Shown here in pieces: positions 41,359 through 51,042 of a DNA stretch of 64,000 nt (positions are counted from its first letter, which is position 1; each line of letters begins with the position of its first letter). The notes beneath the pieces are model-generated. The model was not told the origin of the DNA, ran no database searches, and saw only the letters and a list, made by a program, of their open reading frames with translations. Source of the DNA: Intestinimonas massiliensis (ex Afouda et al. 2020) (GTDB lineage Bacteria > Bacillota > Clostridia > Oscillospirales > Oscillospiraceae); NCBI RefSeq assembly GCF_900626285.1, contig NZ_LR131147.1, forward strand, positions 374,031 to 438,030. Direction: 5' to 3'. The position numbers and the translations under genes were made by a program.

Positions 41359-43062
41359 ATGCAATCGTCAGCTGCTCTTCGGGCCTTATTGGCCAAAATC
41401 GACCGGAAAAGCTACCCTGCCTACAAGGATACCCGGGGCACCTATCAGTTTCCGGGATATGTGCTGTCCATCGACCACGTACAGGGCGATCCCTTTGCCG
41501 CACCCTCCAGACTGAGCATCCACATCGACGGAAAGCAGGCCGGATTTCCCCGGCAGCTCTACCGGCTGCCCTGTCAGCGCGTCGCCCTCCAGGACGAACT
41601 CACCCGCCGGTTCGGCCGTCTGGCCGGCCAGGCCTCTTTCCAGGCCAAGGGTTCAGGACACAGCGGGCTTATCTCCATCAGCCGCTGCGGTCAGGAGGTG
41701 CTGGAGCGGACGGCCTGCTCTCTGGACCCGGAGGACGGCGGCCTTGTCCTGCGCCTGGAGGCTGGCTTCCCCGCCAATGGCCGCACCATCAACGCACGGG
41801 AGCTGGAAAAGATCCTCTTTGATCTGCTCCCCCGATGTGTGGAATCCGCCCTGCTCTTCCGGAATCTGGACAGCACACGGCTCCAGACTGTGGCCGACCT
41901 GGCGGAGGACCAGCAATGTATCCGGGACCAGCTCCCCAAACTGGGGCTGTGCGCCTTTGTAGCCGACGGCAGCATCCTGCCCCGGGCTTCCGGGATCTCT
42001 TCCCTGCCCATGAAGGACGCTGTGCCCTTCCGCTCACCCAGGGAGCTGGCGATCACGCTGGAACTGCCTCACCGGGGTGCTGTAACCGGCATGGGAATCA
42101 AAAAAGGAATCACGTTGATCGTAGGCGGCGGCTACCACGGGAAATCCACTCTGCTGAAAGCGCTGGAACTGGGCGTATACAACCACATTTCCGGAGACGG
42201 ACGGGAATACGTCATCACCGAAGCTGACGCTGTGAAAATCCGGGCCGAGGACGGCCGGAGCATCCGGAACACCGATATCTCCATGTTCATCAACAACCTG
42301 CCTGACGGAAAGGACACCACCCGATTTACCACTGCGGATGCCAGCGGCAGCACTTCTCAGGCGGCCAACGTGGTGGAGAGCATGGAGGCGGGTACCTCCC
42401 TCCTGCTGATGGACGAGGACACCAGCGCCACCAATTTCATGGTCCGGGACGAGCTGATGCAGCGGGTCATCCACCGCGACATGGAACCCATCACGCCTTT
42501 CATCGACCGCATCGGGGAGTTGTACCACAGCTATGGCGTCTCCACCGTTATTGTGGCCGGAAGCTCCGGAGCCTACTTTCACGTGGCCGACCACATCATC
42601 CAGATGGACCGGTATGTACCGAAAGACATCACCGATCTTGCTAAGCGGGAGGCCCAGTCTTTCCCCGCCGGCAATGACCGCCCGGAACCTGCTCCCGCCC
42701 CCAACTTTCACCGCTGTCCCAAGCCCTCGGCTGAATTCCGCGATGGTGACCGGATTAAGCTCAAGGCCCTGGGGCGGGACGGCGTGTCCATCAACCGGGA
42801 GAACATCGACCTGCGGTACGTGGAGCAGCTGGCCGACGGGGAGCAGTCCGCCGCCCTGGGCTACTGCGTGCTCTACGCCCAAAGGCATCTGGCAGACGGT
42901 ACCCGCACCCTGCGGCAGATCGTAAAAGAACTGAACAGGCTGATCGAAAGCCATGGTTTGGAGGCTCTGCTCGAGAACCGCTCCGCTGTGCCCTTCCTGG
43001 CGCGGCCCAGAGTACAGGAGATCTTCGCCTGCCTCAACCGCTGGCGGGGGCTTCGCTTCTGA
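41359..43062 (+). CDS. ABC-ATPase domain-containing protein (PF09818 type)
   Basis: The 567-aa protein has an N-terminal segment (about 1-60) and a P-loop core with Walker A GGGYHGKST (about residue 257), LLMDEDTSATNFMVRD Walker B-like with acidic DED, and IVAGSSGAYFHVAD. These features mark the uncharacterised ABC_ATPase family, which databases sometimes label wrongly as isopentenyl-diphosphate isomerase. No permease is near. The start follows aaaggagtatcatt. Role unknown. Confidence 0.85.
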   Translation: MQSSAALRALLAKIDRKSYPAYKDTRGTYQFPGYVLSIDHVQGDPFAAPSRLSIHIDGKQAGFPRQLYRLPCQRVALQDELTRRFGRLAGQASFQAKGSGHSGLISISRCGQEVLERTACSLDPEDGGLVLRLEAGFPANGRTINARELEKILFDLLPRCVESALLFRNLDSTRLQTVADLAEDQQCIRDQLPKLGLCAFVADGSILPRASGISSLPMKDAVPFRSPRELAITLELPHRGAVTGMGIKKGITLIVGGGYHGKSTLLKALELGVYNHISGDGREYVITEADAVKIRAEDGRSIRNTDISMFINNLPDGKDTTRFTTADASGSTSQAANVVESMEAGTSLLLMDEDTSATNFMVRDELMQRVIHRDMEPITPFIDRIGELYHSYGVSTVIVAGSSGAYFHVADHIIQMDRYVPKDITDLAKREAQSFPAGNDRPEPAPAPNFHRCPKPSAEFRDGDRIKLKALGRDGVSINRENIDLRYVEQLADGEQSAALGYCVLYAQRHLADGTRTLRQIVKELNRLIESHGLEALLENRSAVPFLARPRVQEIFACLNRWRGLRF

Positions 43063-43067
43063 CCGTT

Positions 43068-43589
43068 TTATGCTCCGCCGATGTTCCGGATCTGCTGTCC
43101 GGTCTTTTCCTGTATAAAGCGCCGGAACTGCTCCGGGGTGCCCCCCTCCAGTTCCGACTTGTCAAATGCCTGGGCATGATTTTTCCCCAGCACAAGGAGA
43201 AAGTACCCCCTGGTCTCTGCCAGGGCAAGGACCTTATCGTACTGCCATTGGGTCACGGCGCCGGTGATCCGCACCTCATAGCAGTCGGGATGGAAGGTGC
43301 TCTCCATATACTCCATGCCGGGGATGGCCTTTCGCCTGGCAAAGAAACCGTTCAGCGCGTCCTGCTTCCAGTTGACCAGCAGCAGCAGCACGACCACCAG
43401 TATGTCCAGCACGATCCGCCATAGGTCCTCCCCCCAGGAGATCCAGATGCACAGCAGGCAGAGGCTGATCACGGCGGCGGAATAGAGACGGAGCAGACGG
43501 TCCCGTTTGACCCGCATGGTCTTCCGCACTGCCCGGGCCAGTGCGGTCATCGTCTTCTGGGTGTACTGTGTTTTACAGCTAAATTCCAT
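43068..43589 (-). CDS. YcxB-like membrane protein
   Basis: The 173-aa protein has two closely spaced hydrophobic segments (about 35-75) and the C-terminal pattern ILGKNHAQAFDKSELEGGTPEQFRRFIQEKTG typical of the YcxB family. Function unknown; convergent with the preceding gene, with only 5 bp between stops. Confidence 0.72.
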   Translation of the reverse strand: MEFSCKTQYTQKTMTALARAVRKTMRVKRDRLLRLYSAAVISLCLLCIWISWGEDLWRIVLDILVVVLLLLVNWKQDALNGFFARRKAIPGMEYMESTFHPDCYEVRITGAVTQWQYDKVLALAETRGYFLLVLGKNHAQAFDKSELEGGTPEQFRRFIQEKTGQQIRNIGGA

Positions 43590-43703
43590 AACAGCCTCCC
43601 GATCTCAGAAAATACTCCAGATGGAGGCAGTATACCAGATCTCCCTTCCCACACACAGAAAGGATATTTTAATTTTTCCTTAAATTTGGGAAAGGGCAGC
43701 AAA

Positions 43704-43744
43704 AAAGGGCTTGCCGCCTGCGATCCGCAGGCGGCAAGCCCTTT
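43704..43744 (-). terminator. Rho-independent terminator of the nucleoside transporter operon
   Basis: GGGCTTGCCGCCTGCG-ATC-CGCAGGCGGCAAGCCC with a T-run on the minus strand (43701-43706 complement). A 16-bp perfect stem. Confidence 0.85.
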
Positions 43745-43763
43745 GACTGTTAATACGGGATGT

Positions 43764-44795
43764 TCAGCGCTGACCCTTGTCGTAGGGAATGCCCTCCGCC
43801 TTGGGTGCTCTGGACTTCTTGGAGGTGAAGGCCAGCACAATCAGGGTGATGAGGTAGGGCAGCATCCGGTAGAAATGGGGGCTGATTCCCAGGTTAGCCA
43901 GCAGGAACACACCGTCGCCGTTGATGTCGATGCTGGAGTAGGAGGCGGCGATGCATTTGAACAGGCCGAAAAGCAGGGCGGAACCGGCGATATTCAACGG
44001 CTTCCAGTTGCCGAAGATCATGACCGCCAGAGCCAGGAAACCGAAGCCGGCCACGTCGCCGGTGGAGGCGCAGTTGGCGGTGGTCAGGGCGTACACAAAG
44101 CCGCCCATGCCGGCCAGGGCGCCGGAGATGGTGGTACCGGCGTAGCGCATCACATAGACGTTGATACCCAGGGAATCAGCCGCCTGGGGATTCTCGCCGC
44201 AGGAGCGCAGCCGCAGGCCGAAGCGGGTCTTGTACAGCAGGATGGACAGGACCACGAAGAGGATGATGCAGATATAGGTGGCCAGATAGGTCTTATCCAC
44301 AAAGGTGGAACCCAGGAAGCCCATCTCATCGTTGCGGCCATAGCCGAAAAAGATCTTCTTGATCATGAACCAGCTTGCCGCGTCTCCCTCCGCCATCTGC
44401 AGGGTGTTCTGATTGGCGATGATGCGGATGAGAAAGAGCACCAGGGCGGGAGCCAGCAGGTTCAGGGCGGTGCCGCCGATGGTCTGGTCTGCCTTCAGGT
44501 TTACCGAGGCGAAGGAGAGCAGCAGGGAGAACAGTGCACCCAGCGCCGCGGCCACCAGCATGGCCAGGATCATGAAGCCCTGGAGCGCCACCCAGTCGCC
44601 GGCAGCCTTGGCCTCGGCAAAGGTGCCCGCCTTCTGGGTCAGATTGACAAACAGCACGCCTGCGAAGGCGCCGAAGATCATAATACCTTCCAGCGCCAGG
44701 TTAATGATACCGCTGCGCTCGGCAAAGACGCCGGCCAGGGCCACGATCATCAGGGGAACGGCATAGAGCAGGGTCTGCTGGATCAGGAATGTCAT
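43764..44795 (-). CDS. nupQ: Nucleoside ABC transporter permease (YufQ/NupQ-like)
   Basis: The 343-aa protein has about eight to ten hydrophobic segments, with the ERSGIINLALEGIMIFGAF motif at the coupling region and KTRFGLRLRSCGENPQAADSLGINV, both characteristic of BmpA-type nucleoside transporter permeases. It overlaps the NupP stop by 4 bp. Together with NupP it forms the membrane channel for nucleosides. Confidence 0.85.
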   Translation of the reverse strand: MTFLIQQTLLYAVPLMIVALAGVFAERSGIINLALEGIMIFGAFAGVLFVNLTQKAGTFAEAKAAGDWVALQGFMILAMLVAAALGALFSLLLSFASVNLKADQTIGGTALNLLAPALVLFLIRIIANQNTLQMAEGDAASWFMIKKIFFGYGRNDEMGFLGSTFVDKTYLATYICIILFVVLSILLYKTRFGLRLRSCGENPQAADSLGINVYVMRYAGTTISGALAGMGGFVYALTTANCASTGDVAGFGFLALAVMIFGNWKPLNIAGSALLFGLFKCIAASYSSIDINGDGVFLLANLGISPHFYRMLPYLITLIVLAFTSKKSRAPKAEGIPYDKGQR

Positions 44796-46045
44796 ACCCC
44801 GTCGCCTCCTTTCCCTTCCGCCGTGCCCTTGTCCGGCAGCGGATCTGCGGCCGCGGTCTTAGGCTCCTCCTCCGCGGGAATCTTATGCTTTTTGCGGCCG
44901 TTGAGCAGCATCTTGATTACCAGAGAGAAAGCGCTGAGGTACACGATCACGGCAATAATAACGTCGGTGATATATTCGTTGTAGGCTGTCAGGTTGGTCA
45001 TCTGCAGGCCCACAATGTCCAGCATGGACATGAAGCAGCCGGTAAAGATCACGGCGATGGGGTTGCTGGCCGCCAGCAGGGCCACGGGGATGCCGTTGAA
45101 GCCGGTGGCGGGCAGGGTCTGATAGGTGGACCAGAAGAACTCCGTGTTGCCGGACAGGTAATACAGGGAGGCCGCCGCGCCGGACAGGGCGCCGGCAATG
45201 GCCATGGACAGCACGATATTCCGCTTGTCCGCAATGCCGGCATAGCGGGCCGCGTGCCGGTTGGCGCCGCAGGCCTTCAGCTCATAGCCCAGGGTGGTCT
45301 TGTTCATCAGGATATAAATCAGGATGGCGATCACGATAGCGATGATGATGCCGCCGTTGACCTGAGAGTTGGGGAAGAGCTTGTCCAGCCCCAGCTTGGC
45401 GGTCTGTACACCGTTATAGGTGGTCTTGTAGATATAGCCGCTCTTGGTGTTCTCCACCAGGTTGCGGAAGTCGCTGCCGTCAAATATCCAGGTCACCAGG
45501 TTGGCGGCAATCCAGTTGGTCATGATGCAGGCCAGCACCTCATTGATGTTGAGGAAGGCCTTCACCAGGCCGGGGATGCACCCCCACAGGGCGCCGGCCA
45601 GGGAGCCGCCCACAAAGGCGATGACCCAGATCAGCCAGGTGGGCACCGTCTCAGACGGGATGCCCAGAGCCAGCATCAGGCTGACCGCGGTACCCATCAG
45701 GTACTGGCCCGGCGCGCCGATGTTGAACAGGCCGGTCTTAAAGGCCACAGCCACGGACAGGCCGGTGAGAATCAGCGGAGTGGCACGGAACAGCATATTG
45801 CCCACACTGGTGGGGTTAAAGCCGAAGGTCAATTGTCCCGCCGCGTTCCGGCCTGTGCTGAACAGGCCGCCGAACACCAGCCGGATTCCTTCCAGAGCTC
45901 CGCTGAGCCCCAGATTGGAGTTGCCCAGGCCCACGATCAGAATGATGATGCCGCCCACCACCATACCGATCACAATGGAGATCAGGGAGGCCATGACCGA
46001 CTTGGTGCTGTCCTTGGCCCACAGGTTGGAAAGCTTTCCCTTCAC
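44792..46045 (-). CDS. nupP: Nucleoside ABC transporter permease (YufP/NupP-like)
   Basis: The 417-aa protein has about eight hydrophobic segments and the permease-family sequences FKTGLFNIGAPGQYLMGTA and LKACGANRHAARYAGI. The GTG start is backed by ggagggtgagggcgc. It overlaps the ATPase stop. It has a basic/proline-rich C-terminal tail (KMLLNGRKKHKIPAEEEPK). Partner of NupQ in the BMP-type importer. Confidence 0.85.
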   Translation of the reverse strand: MKGKLSNLWAKDSTKSVMASLISIVIGMVVGGIIILIVGLGNSNLGLSGALEGIRLVFGGLFSTGRNAAGQLTFGFNPTSVGNMLFRATPLILTGLSVAVAFKTGLFNIGAPGQYLMGTAVSLMLALGIPSETVPTWLIWVIAFVGGSLAGALWGCIPGLVKAFLNINEVLACIMTNWIAANLVTWIFDGSDFRNLVENTKSGYIYKTTYNGVQTAKLGLDKLFPNSQVNGGIIIAIVIAILIYILMNKTTLGYELKACGANRHAARYAGIADKRNIVLSMAIAGALSGAAASLYYLSGNTEFFWSTYQTLPATGFNGIPVALLAASNPIAVIFTGCFMSMLDIVGLQMTNLTAYNEYITDVIIAVIVYLSAFSLVIKMLLNGRKKHKIPAEEEPKTAAADPLPDKGTAEGKGGDGV

Positions 46046-47592
46046 GCGCCCTCACCCTCCTTCTCCATTCGCTTGGCGCCGGCCATATAGAGGCCCAGCT
46101 CCTGTACTGTGGTGGTCTTGGGGTCCAGCTCGCCCACGATCTCTCCCTCATACATCACCAGGATGCGGTCGGACAGGCTCATGACCTCGTCCAGCTCCAG
46201 AGAGACCAGCAGCACCGCCTTGCCCTTGTCCCGCTCCGCCACCAGCTGCTTGTGGATATACTCGATAGCACCCACATCCAGGCCGCGGGTAGGCTGGACC
46301 GCCACGATCAGCGGCTTCTCCCGGTCGATCTCCCGGGCGATGATGGCCTTCTGCTGGTTGCCGCCGGACATGGAACGGGCCATGGTCACCGGGCCCTGGC
46401 CGGAGCGCACGTCATACTGTTCGATCAGCTTTTCCGCGTATTCCCGCACGGCACCCTGCTTGATAAAGCCGGCGTGCTGGAACTGAGGCTCCCGGAACCG
46501 CTGGAGCACCAGGTTCTGCTCCAGGGTGAAGTCCAGCACCAGGCCGTGCTTGTGCCGGTCCTCCGGGATGTGGCTCATTTCCTCACCCCGGTGCCGGATG
46601 GAGGCGTGGGAGATATCGTGGCCGCAGAGGGTGATCTTGCCGCCGGAGCTCTTCTCCAGGCCGGTAAGGCCGTAGACCAGTTCGGACTGGCCGTTGCCGT
46701 CGATACCGGCGATGCACACGATCTCCCCTGCCCGGGCGGTAAAGCTGACGTCGTGGACCGCATCCCGCTTATGGCTCTTGGAGGGCACCGTCAGGTGCTC
46801 CACCTCCAGGACCGCCTCACCGGGCTTGGCCGGTTCCTTCTCCACCTGGAGCTGCACCGGACGGCCCACCATCATGTTGGACAGGGACTGCTTGTCCGTA
46901 TCCTTGGTCTCCACCGTGCCCACATATTTGCCCTTGCGGAGCACCGTGACACGGTCGGCCACCGCCATGATCTCGTTGAGCTTGTGGGAGATGAACAGGA
47001 TGGACTTGCCCTCCTTGGCAAACTCCTTCATGGTAGCCATCAGCTCGTCGATCTCCTGAGGCGTCAGTACGGCGGTGGGCTCGTCGAAGATCAGGATCTC
47101 ATTGTCCCGGTAGAGCATCTTCAGGATCTCCACCCGCTGCTGCATGCCGACGGTGATGTCCTCCACCTTGGCATCCAAGTCAACCTTCAGCCCGTACTTT
47201 TCCGACAGGGCCTCCACCTTTTTCCGGGCCTCCTTCTTCTGCAGAAAGCCCAGTTTGGTGGTCTCCGCCCCCAGGATGATATTTTCCAGAACTGTGAATA
47301 CGTCAACAAGCTTGAAGTGCTGATGCACCATCCCGATGCCCAGCGCGGTGGCGTCGTTGGGATTGTTGATCCGCACGACCTCACCGTTTTTCTTGATCTC
47401 CCCCGCTTCCGGCTGATACAGGCCGAACAGCACGCTCATCAGGGTAGACTTGCCCGCTCCGTTCTCGCCCAGAAGCGCGTGGATCTCCCCTCTCCGCAGC
47501 TGGAGGGTGATATCATCGTTGGCGATGATACCGGGAAATTCTTTGGTGATATGGAGCATCTCGATGATGTTCTCAGCTTCCATAATCCGCAT
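46042..47592 (-). CDS. nupO: Nucleoside ABC transporter ATP-binding protein (YufO/NupO-like)
   Basis: The 516-aa protein has two fused ABC domains. Domain 1: Walker A GENGAGKST, signature VGMQQRVEI, Walker B ILIFDEPTAVLTP. Domain 2 has the degenerate IDGNGQSELV loop, signature MSGGNQQKAIIARE and VAVQPTRGLD, typical of sugar/nucleoside-type ATPases. I start it at ATG 47592, a few bases after ggggg; the next ATG at 47583 is possible. It powers the NupP-NupQ channel. Confidence 0.87.
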   Translation of the reverse strand: MRIMEAENIIEMLHITKEFPGIIANDDITLQLRRGEIHALLGENGAGKSTLMSVLFGLYQPEAGEIKKNGEVVRINNPNDATALGIGMVHQHFKLVDVFTVLENIILGAETTKLGFLQKKEARKKVEALSEKYGLKVDLDAKVEDITVGMQQRVEILKMLYRDNEILIFDEPTAVLTPQEIDELMATMKEFAKEGKSILFISHKLNEIMAVADRVTVLRKGKYVGTVETKDTDKQSLSNMMVGRPVQLQVEKEPAKPGEAVLEVEHLTVPSKSHKRDAVHDVSFTARAGEIVCIAGIDGNGQSELVYGLTGLEKSSGGKITLCGHDISHASIRHRGEEMSHIPEDRHKHGLVLDFTLEQNLVLQRFREPQFQHAGFIKQGAVREYAEKLIEQYDVRSGQGPVTMARSMSGGNQQKAIIAREIDREKPLIVAVQPTRGLDVGAIEYIHKQLVAERDKGKAVLLVSLELDEVMSLSDRILVMYEGEIVGELDPKTTTVQELGLYMAGAKRMEKEGEGA

Positions 47593-47678
47593 CCCGCCCC
47601 CTTCATTGAATATGGACTTATTATATAATATTACCGGAAAAAACACAAGAAATTTGTCCCATCTTCCCAATAGGAAAA

Positions 47679-47708
47679 GGGGCGGGAGCGCTTAAACGCT
47701 CCCGCCCC
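47679..47708 (-). terminator. Intercistronic hairpin between bmp and nupO
   Basis: GGGGCGGGAGCG-CTTAAA-CGCTCCCGCCCC. On the minus strand TTTT follows. A partial terminator here would lower the downstream genes relative to the abundant binding lipoprotein. Confidence 0.7.
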
Positions 47709-47726
47709 TCCTGCATTCTGACTGAA

Positions 47727-48947
47727 TCAGATGATGTTCAGAACCAGGTTGCTCCAGTCGGTGGTCTCCAGCTTGGAGAAGTCGTTGTCCACCACCAGGG
47801 TGCCGTCCAGCATCTGCTGATACAGGTCCTCGTACTCCTCCACGGTGAAGGTCTCGAACCGCCAGGAGTCGGCAGCGGTGGGCAGCTCCACGGCGTTGTC
47901 CTTCACGCCCAGAGAGGTGCCGGTGCCGCCAATCTCGGAGAAGGTACCGTCATAGACGTGACCCACGGCCCACTGCACAGCGTCGGACAGGCCCTTCATA
48001 GCGGAAGTAACCACGTAGTCGGACTCGCCGGACTGGTCCACGTCCACGCCGATGACATAGCCGTCATTGGCAGCGGCAGCGGCAGCGATGGACTGGAACA
48101 TGGAACCGCCGCAGGCAAAGACGATCTGGGTGCCGTTGGCATACCAGCCGCTGATCATGGTCTGCAGCTCGGTGGAAGCCTGGAAGGTAGCGCCGTACTC
48201 CCAGGAGTAGTTCATGTCGACCGTAACGCCCAGCTCAGCAGCAGCAGCGTTGGCGCCCTGGACATAGCCGTAACCGAACCGGCAGCAGGCATCATTGGTG
48301 CCGCCGCCGCCGCCGGAGAAGCCCAGCTTGGTGAAGCCGTCCTTCACAGCGGCGTAGCCGGCCAAATAACCGGCCTGCTCTTCCTGGAAGGCGATGCCGG
48401 CCACGTTGGTCAGCACGTTGCCGCTGTCATCGCTGAGAGGATAGCCATCGATAAAGACGAAGGGAGTGTCGGGGAAGTCGATGGCGGCCCGCTTCAGAGC
48501 GGCCTCCTGCAGATAGCCGGCGCACACGACCACCTCGGCGCCGCCGTCCACGGCGGCCTTCATGGCGTCATAGCGGTCATCGTCGGTAGCCTCGCTGCCG
48601 TTGGCGGGCTGATAGTACTTATAGCTCAGGCCGTTGGCGTTGGCATACAGCTTCACGCCGTCGAAGGTGCCCTGGTTGAAGGACTTGTCCTTCAGCTGGC
48701 CCACGTCGGTGACGAAAGCCACCTGATAGACACCGTTGGGATCGGTCATGGTGTCGGGGATGGAGTCGGGATCCACAGCGGTCTCGCCGCCGGTCTCACC
48801 AGCAGGAGCCTGGGACTCGGTGGCGGGAGGCGTGCTCTCACCAGAAGGAGTGTTGGAGTTGCCCTGGTTACCGCTGCCGCAGGCGGCAAGAGCGAATACC
48901 ATGGACGCAGACAGGAGCAGTGCAAGGAGCTTCTTGTACATCTTCAA
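47727..48947 (-). CDS. BMP-family nucleoside-binding lipoprotein
   Basis: The 406-aa protein has a lipoprotein signal (MKMYKKLLALLLSASMVFALAACGSG, lipobox LAAC), an acidic Pro/Ser/Thr linker and a BMP domain (about 75-375) with AFVTDVGQLKDKSFNQGTFDGVKLY, the nucleoside-binding start. It captures guanosine or another nucleoside outside the cell and feeds the NupOPQ transporter encoded downstream. A good promoter (49028-49056) precedes it. No purine riboswitch motif seen upstream. Confidence 0.88.
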   Translation of the reverse strand: MKMYKKLLALLLSASMVFALAACGSGNQGNSNTPSGESTPPATESQAPAGETGGETAVDPDSIPDTMTDPNGVYQVAFVTDVGQLKDKSFNQGTFDGVKLYANANGLSYKYYQPANGSEATDDDRYDAMKAAVDGGAEVVVCAGYLQEAALKRAAIDFPDTPFVFIDGYPLSDDSGNVLTNVAGIAFQEEQAGYLAGYAAVKDGFTKLGFSGGGGGTNDACCRFGYGYVQGANAAAAELGVTVDMNYSWEYGATFQASTELQTMISGWYANGTQIVFACGGSMFQSIAAAAAANDGYVIGVDVDQSGESDYVVTSAMKGLSDAVQWAVGHVYDGTFSEIGGTGTSLGVKDNAVELPTAADSWRFETFTVEEYEDLYQQMLDGTLVVDNDFSKLETTDWSNLVLNII

Positions 48948-49027
48948 TGTAATCTACCTTCCTTTCACAAAAATGGCCCAGTTCGGTCCAGACAATATGA
49001 TGTCTCTCCCCCCTGAGCTACGAGCTT

Positions 49028-49056
49028 ATTATACCTTATCCCCGGCCTCATGGCAA
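49028..49056 (-). promoter_or_regulatory. Promoter of the BMP operon
   Basis: On the minus strand TTGCCA, a 17-bp spacer and TATAAT. It lies about 80 bp upstream of the lipoprotein start. Confidence 0.7.
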
Positions 49057-49134
49057 CCTCGAATTTTACAAGATGCACAAGAATTTTACCATTTTCCGCC
49101 TCTGGGTGTAGATTTTTTTGCCACGGGATAAGAA

Positions 49135-49169
49135 ATATGCCGGGAGATCCGTCAGATCTCCCGGCATAT
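49135..49169 (-). terminator. Terminator of deoC
   Basis: ATATGCCGGGAGATC-CGTCA-GATCTCCCGGCATAT, a 15-bp stem just after the deoC stop on the minus strand. The U-tract is weak. Confidence 0.65.
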
Positions 49170-49181
49170 GCCACATACAGC

Positions 49182-49847
49182 TCAGTACCCCTGAGGGGTC
49201 TGGCCCTTCACCAGCTTCACGATGGCGGAGGTGCCCAGGCGGTCAGCACCCAGGTTGATGAAGTCCTCCGCATCCTGAAGGGTGCGGATCCCGCCGGCAG
49301 CCTTGACCTTTACATTCGGGCCGACGTGGGCCTTGAACAGCGCCACATCCTCCCGGGTAGCGCCGCCGGTGGAAAATCCGGTAGAGGTCTTGATATAGTC
49401 CGCGCCCGACTCAGTGACAATCTCACAGAGCTTGATCTTCTCCTCCTGGGTGAGCAGGCAGGCCTCCACGATCACCTTCAGGATCCGGCCCTGGCAGGAG
49501 GCCTTGATGGACCGGATTTCCTCCAGCAGATCGGTCCACCGGCAGTCCTTGACCCAGCCGATATTGATGACCATGTCGATCTCGTCCGCTCCGTTGCGGA
49601 TGGCATCCTCCGTCTCAAATACCTTGACTTCAGTGGTAGAGTAGCCATTGGGGAAGCCGATGACGGTGCAGATCTTCAGATCGTTCCCCACATAGTCGTT
49701 GGCCTGCTTTACGTAGGCCGCCGGGATGCACACCGAGGCACAGCCGTATTTCATGCCGTCGTCGCAGACCTCCTTGATCTGCGCCCAGGTGCTCTCCTGC
49801 TTGAGCAGGGTGTGGTCACAGCGGGACAGGATCTCCTTTACGTCCAT
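49182..49847 (-). CDS. deoC: Deoxyribose-phosphate aldolase
   Basis: The 221-aa protein has the class I aldolase set: [10 protein letters not shown] (catalytic Asp), [10 protein letters not shown], and the Schiff-base lysine in [11 protein letters not shown], then [10 protein letters not shown]. It cleaves deoxyribose-5-phosphate to acetaldehyde and glyceraldehyde-3-phosphate, completing deoxynucleoside salvage together with the importer encoded next. ATG 49847 is chosen because aaaggaaggccaact precedes it. Confidence 0.92.
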   Translation of the reverse strand: MDVKEILSRCDHTLLKQESTWAQIKEVCDDGMKYGCASVCIPAAYVKQANDYVGNDLKICTVIGFPNGYSTTEVKVFETEDAIRNGADEIDMVINIGWVKDCRWTDLLEEIRSIKASCQGRILKVIVEACLLTQEEKIKLCEIVTESGADYIKTSTGFSTGGATREDVALFKAHVGPNVKVKAAGGIRTLQDAEDFINLGADRLGTSAIVKLVKGQTPQGY

Positions 49848-49870
49848 AGTTGGCCTTCCTTTCTCCATTT

Positions 49871-50998
49871 TTATTTCACTTCGATCAGCTCATAGGAGCG
49901 GGTGCCCACGCCCATCTTTTCACAATGGGCCAGGCAGACTTTCCAGTCGGTGACAGGCATACTGTTGATAAAATGATCGTGGTGGTCGCAGAAGCCCTCC
50001 TTGTGCATCTCGTCATCCAGATGGGAGCCGGGGATAGGGGGCTGACGCAGGCAGGCCTCGGCGCAGGCCTGGTCCAGAGCCACCGGATCAAAGGAGGCGA
50101 ACATACCCACATCAGGCACAATGGGCAAATCGTTCTCCCCATGGCAGTCACAATAGGGGGACACGTCGATCACCAGGCTGATGTGGAACTGGGGCCGGCC
50201 GTCCACCACAGCCTTGGCGTACTCCGCCATACGGCAGCTCAGCTCCTCCATGGCCGCGTCGTTGCCGGCGTGGATGGCGTCAAAGTTGCAGACCGCGATA
50301 CACCGCCCGCAGCCTACGCACTTGTTCCGGTCGATGACAGCCTTCCGGTCCTCCCCATAGGACAACGCGTCATGGGCACACTGGGTGGAGCATTTGCGGC
50401 AGCCCACGCAGCGGCGGGCGTTGATCTCCGGCTTGCCCTCGGCGTGCTGCTCCATCTTGCCCCGGCGGGAGCCGCAGCCCATGCCCAGGTTCTTGATGGC
50501 GCCGCCGAAGCCGGTCTGCTCATGTCCCTTGAAGTGGGACAGGGAGATAATCACATCGGCCTCCATAATGGCCTTGCCGATCTTGGCCTCCTTGATATAT
50601 TCCCCGCCCTTTACCGGCACTTCCACATCGTCGTTGCCCCGCAGGCCGTCGCCGATGATGATCTGGCAGCCGGTAGACATGGGAGAGAAACCATTTTCAT
50701 AGGCCGCATCCAGGTGCTCCAACGCATTCTTGCGGCGGCCGGGATAGAGGGTATTGCAGTCCGTCAGGAAGGGTACGCCGCCCAGGCTCTTGACCACATC
50801 GGCCGCCACCTTGGCGTAATTGGGCCGCAGAAAAGCCAGGTTGCCCGGCTCACCGAAATGCATCTTGATGGCTACCAGCTTCTTGTTAAAGTCAATCTGA
50901 TCGATTCCCGCTGTACGAATCAGCTTTTCCAGTTTATTCAGCAGACTGGTTCCGGGCTGGCAGCGGAGATTAGAAAAATAAACCTTCGCCTGTTCCAT
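49871..50998 (-). CDS. DUF362 iron-sulfur protein
   Basis: The 375-aa protein has an N-terminal DUF362 domain ([41 protein letters not shown]) and, between about 190 and 250, two ferredoxin clusters ([32 protein letters not shown]). It is an oxidoreductase-like electron carrier of unknown substrate. ATG 50998 is chosen because ggaggtatatgggag precedes it. It lies 23 bp ahead of deoC on the same strand. Confidence 0.85.
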   Translation of the reverse strand: MEQAKVYFSNLRCQPGTSLLNKLEKLIRTAGIDQIDFNKKLVAIKMHFGEPGNLAFLRPNYAKVAADVVKSLGGVPFLTDCNTLYPGRRKNALEHLDAAYENGFSPMSTGCQIIIGDGLRGNDDVEVPVKGGEYIKEAKIGKAIMEADVIISLSHFKGHEQTGFGGAIKNLGMGCGSRRGKMEQHAEGKPEINARRCVGCRKCSTQCAHDALSYGEDRKAVIDRNKCVGCGRCIAVCNFDAIHAGNDAAMEELSCRMAEYAKAVVDGRPQFHISLVIDVSPYCDCHGENDLPIVPDVGMFASFDPVALDQACAEACLRQPPIPGSHLDDEMHKEGFCDHHDHFINSMPVTDWKVCLAHCEKMGVGTRSYELIEVK

Positions 50999-51042
50999 CT
51001 CCCATATACCTCCTAAATTCCAATTGTTAGACAAACCTTATT

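Noticed and set aside
41359..43062. Isopentenyl-diphosphate delta-isomerase
   Set aside because: The name is attached to this family in databases, but the protein has a P-loop ATPase core and no isomerase motif.
44789..46090. Long plus-strand open frame opposite nupP
   Set aside because: It lies fully opposite a well-supported permease gene and has the His/Gln/Gly-rich composition of GC-rich antisense frames.
46252..47628. Long plus-strand open frame opposite nupO
   Set aside because: Opposite a gene with complete ABC motifs; composition typical of an antisense shadow.
48948..49100. Purine riboswitch upstream of the BMP lipoprotein
   Set aside because: A promoter is visible, but I see neither the conserved three-way junction pattern nor a terminator switch.
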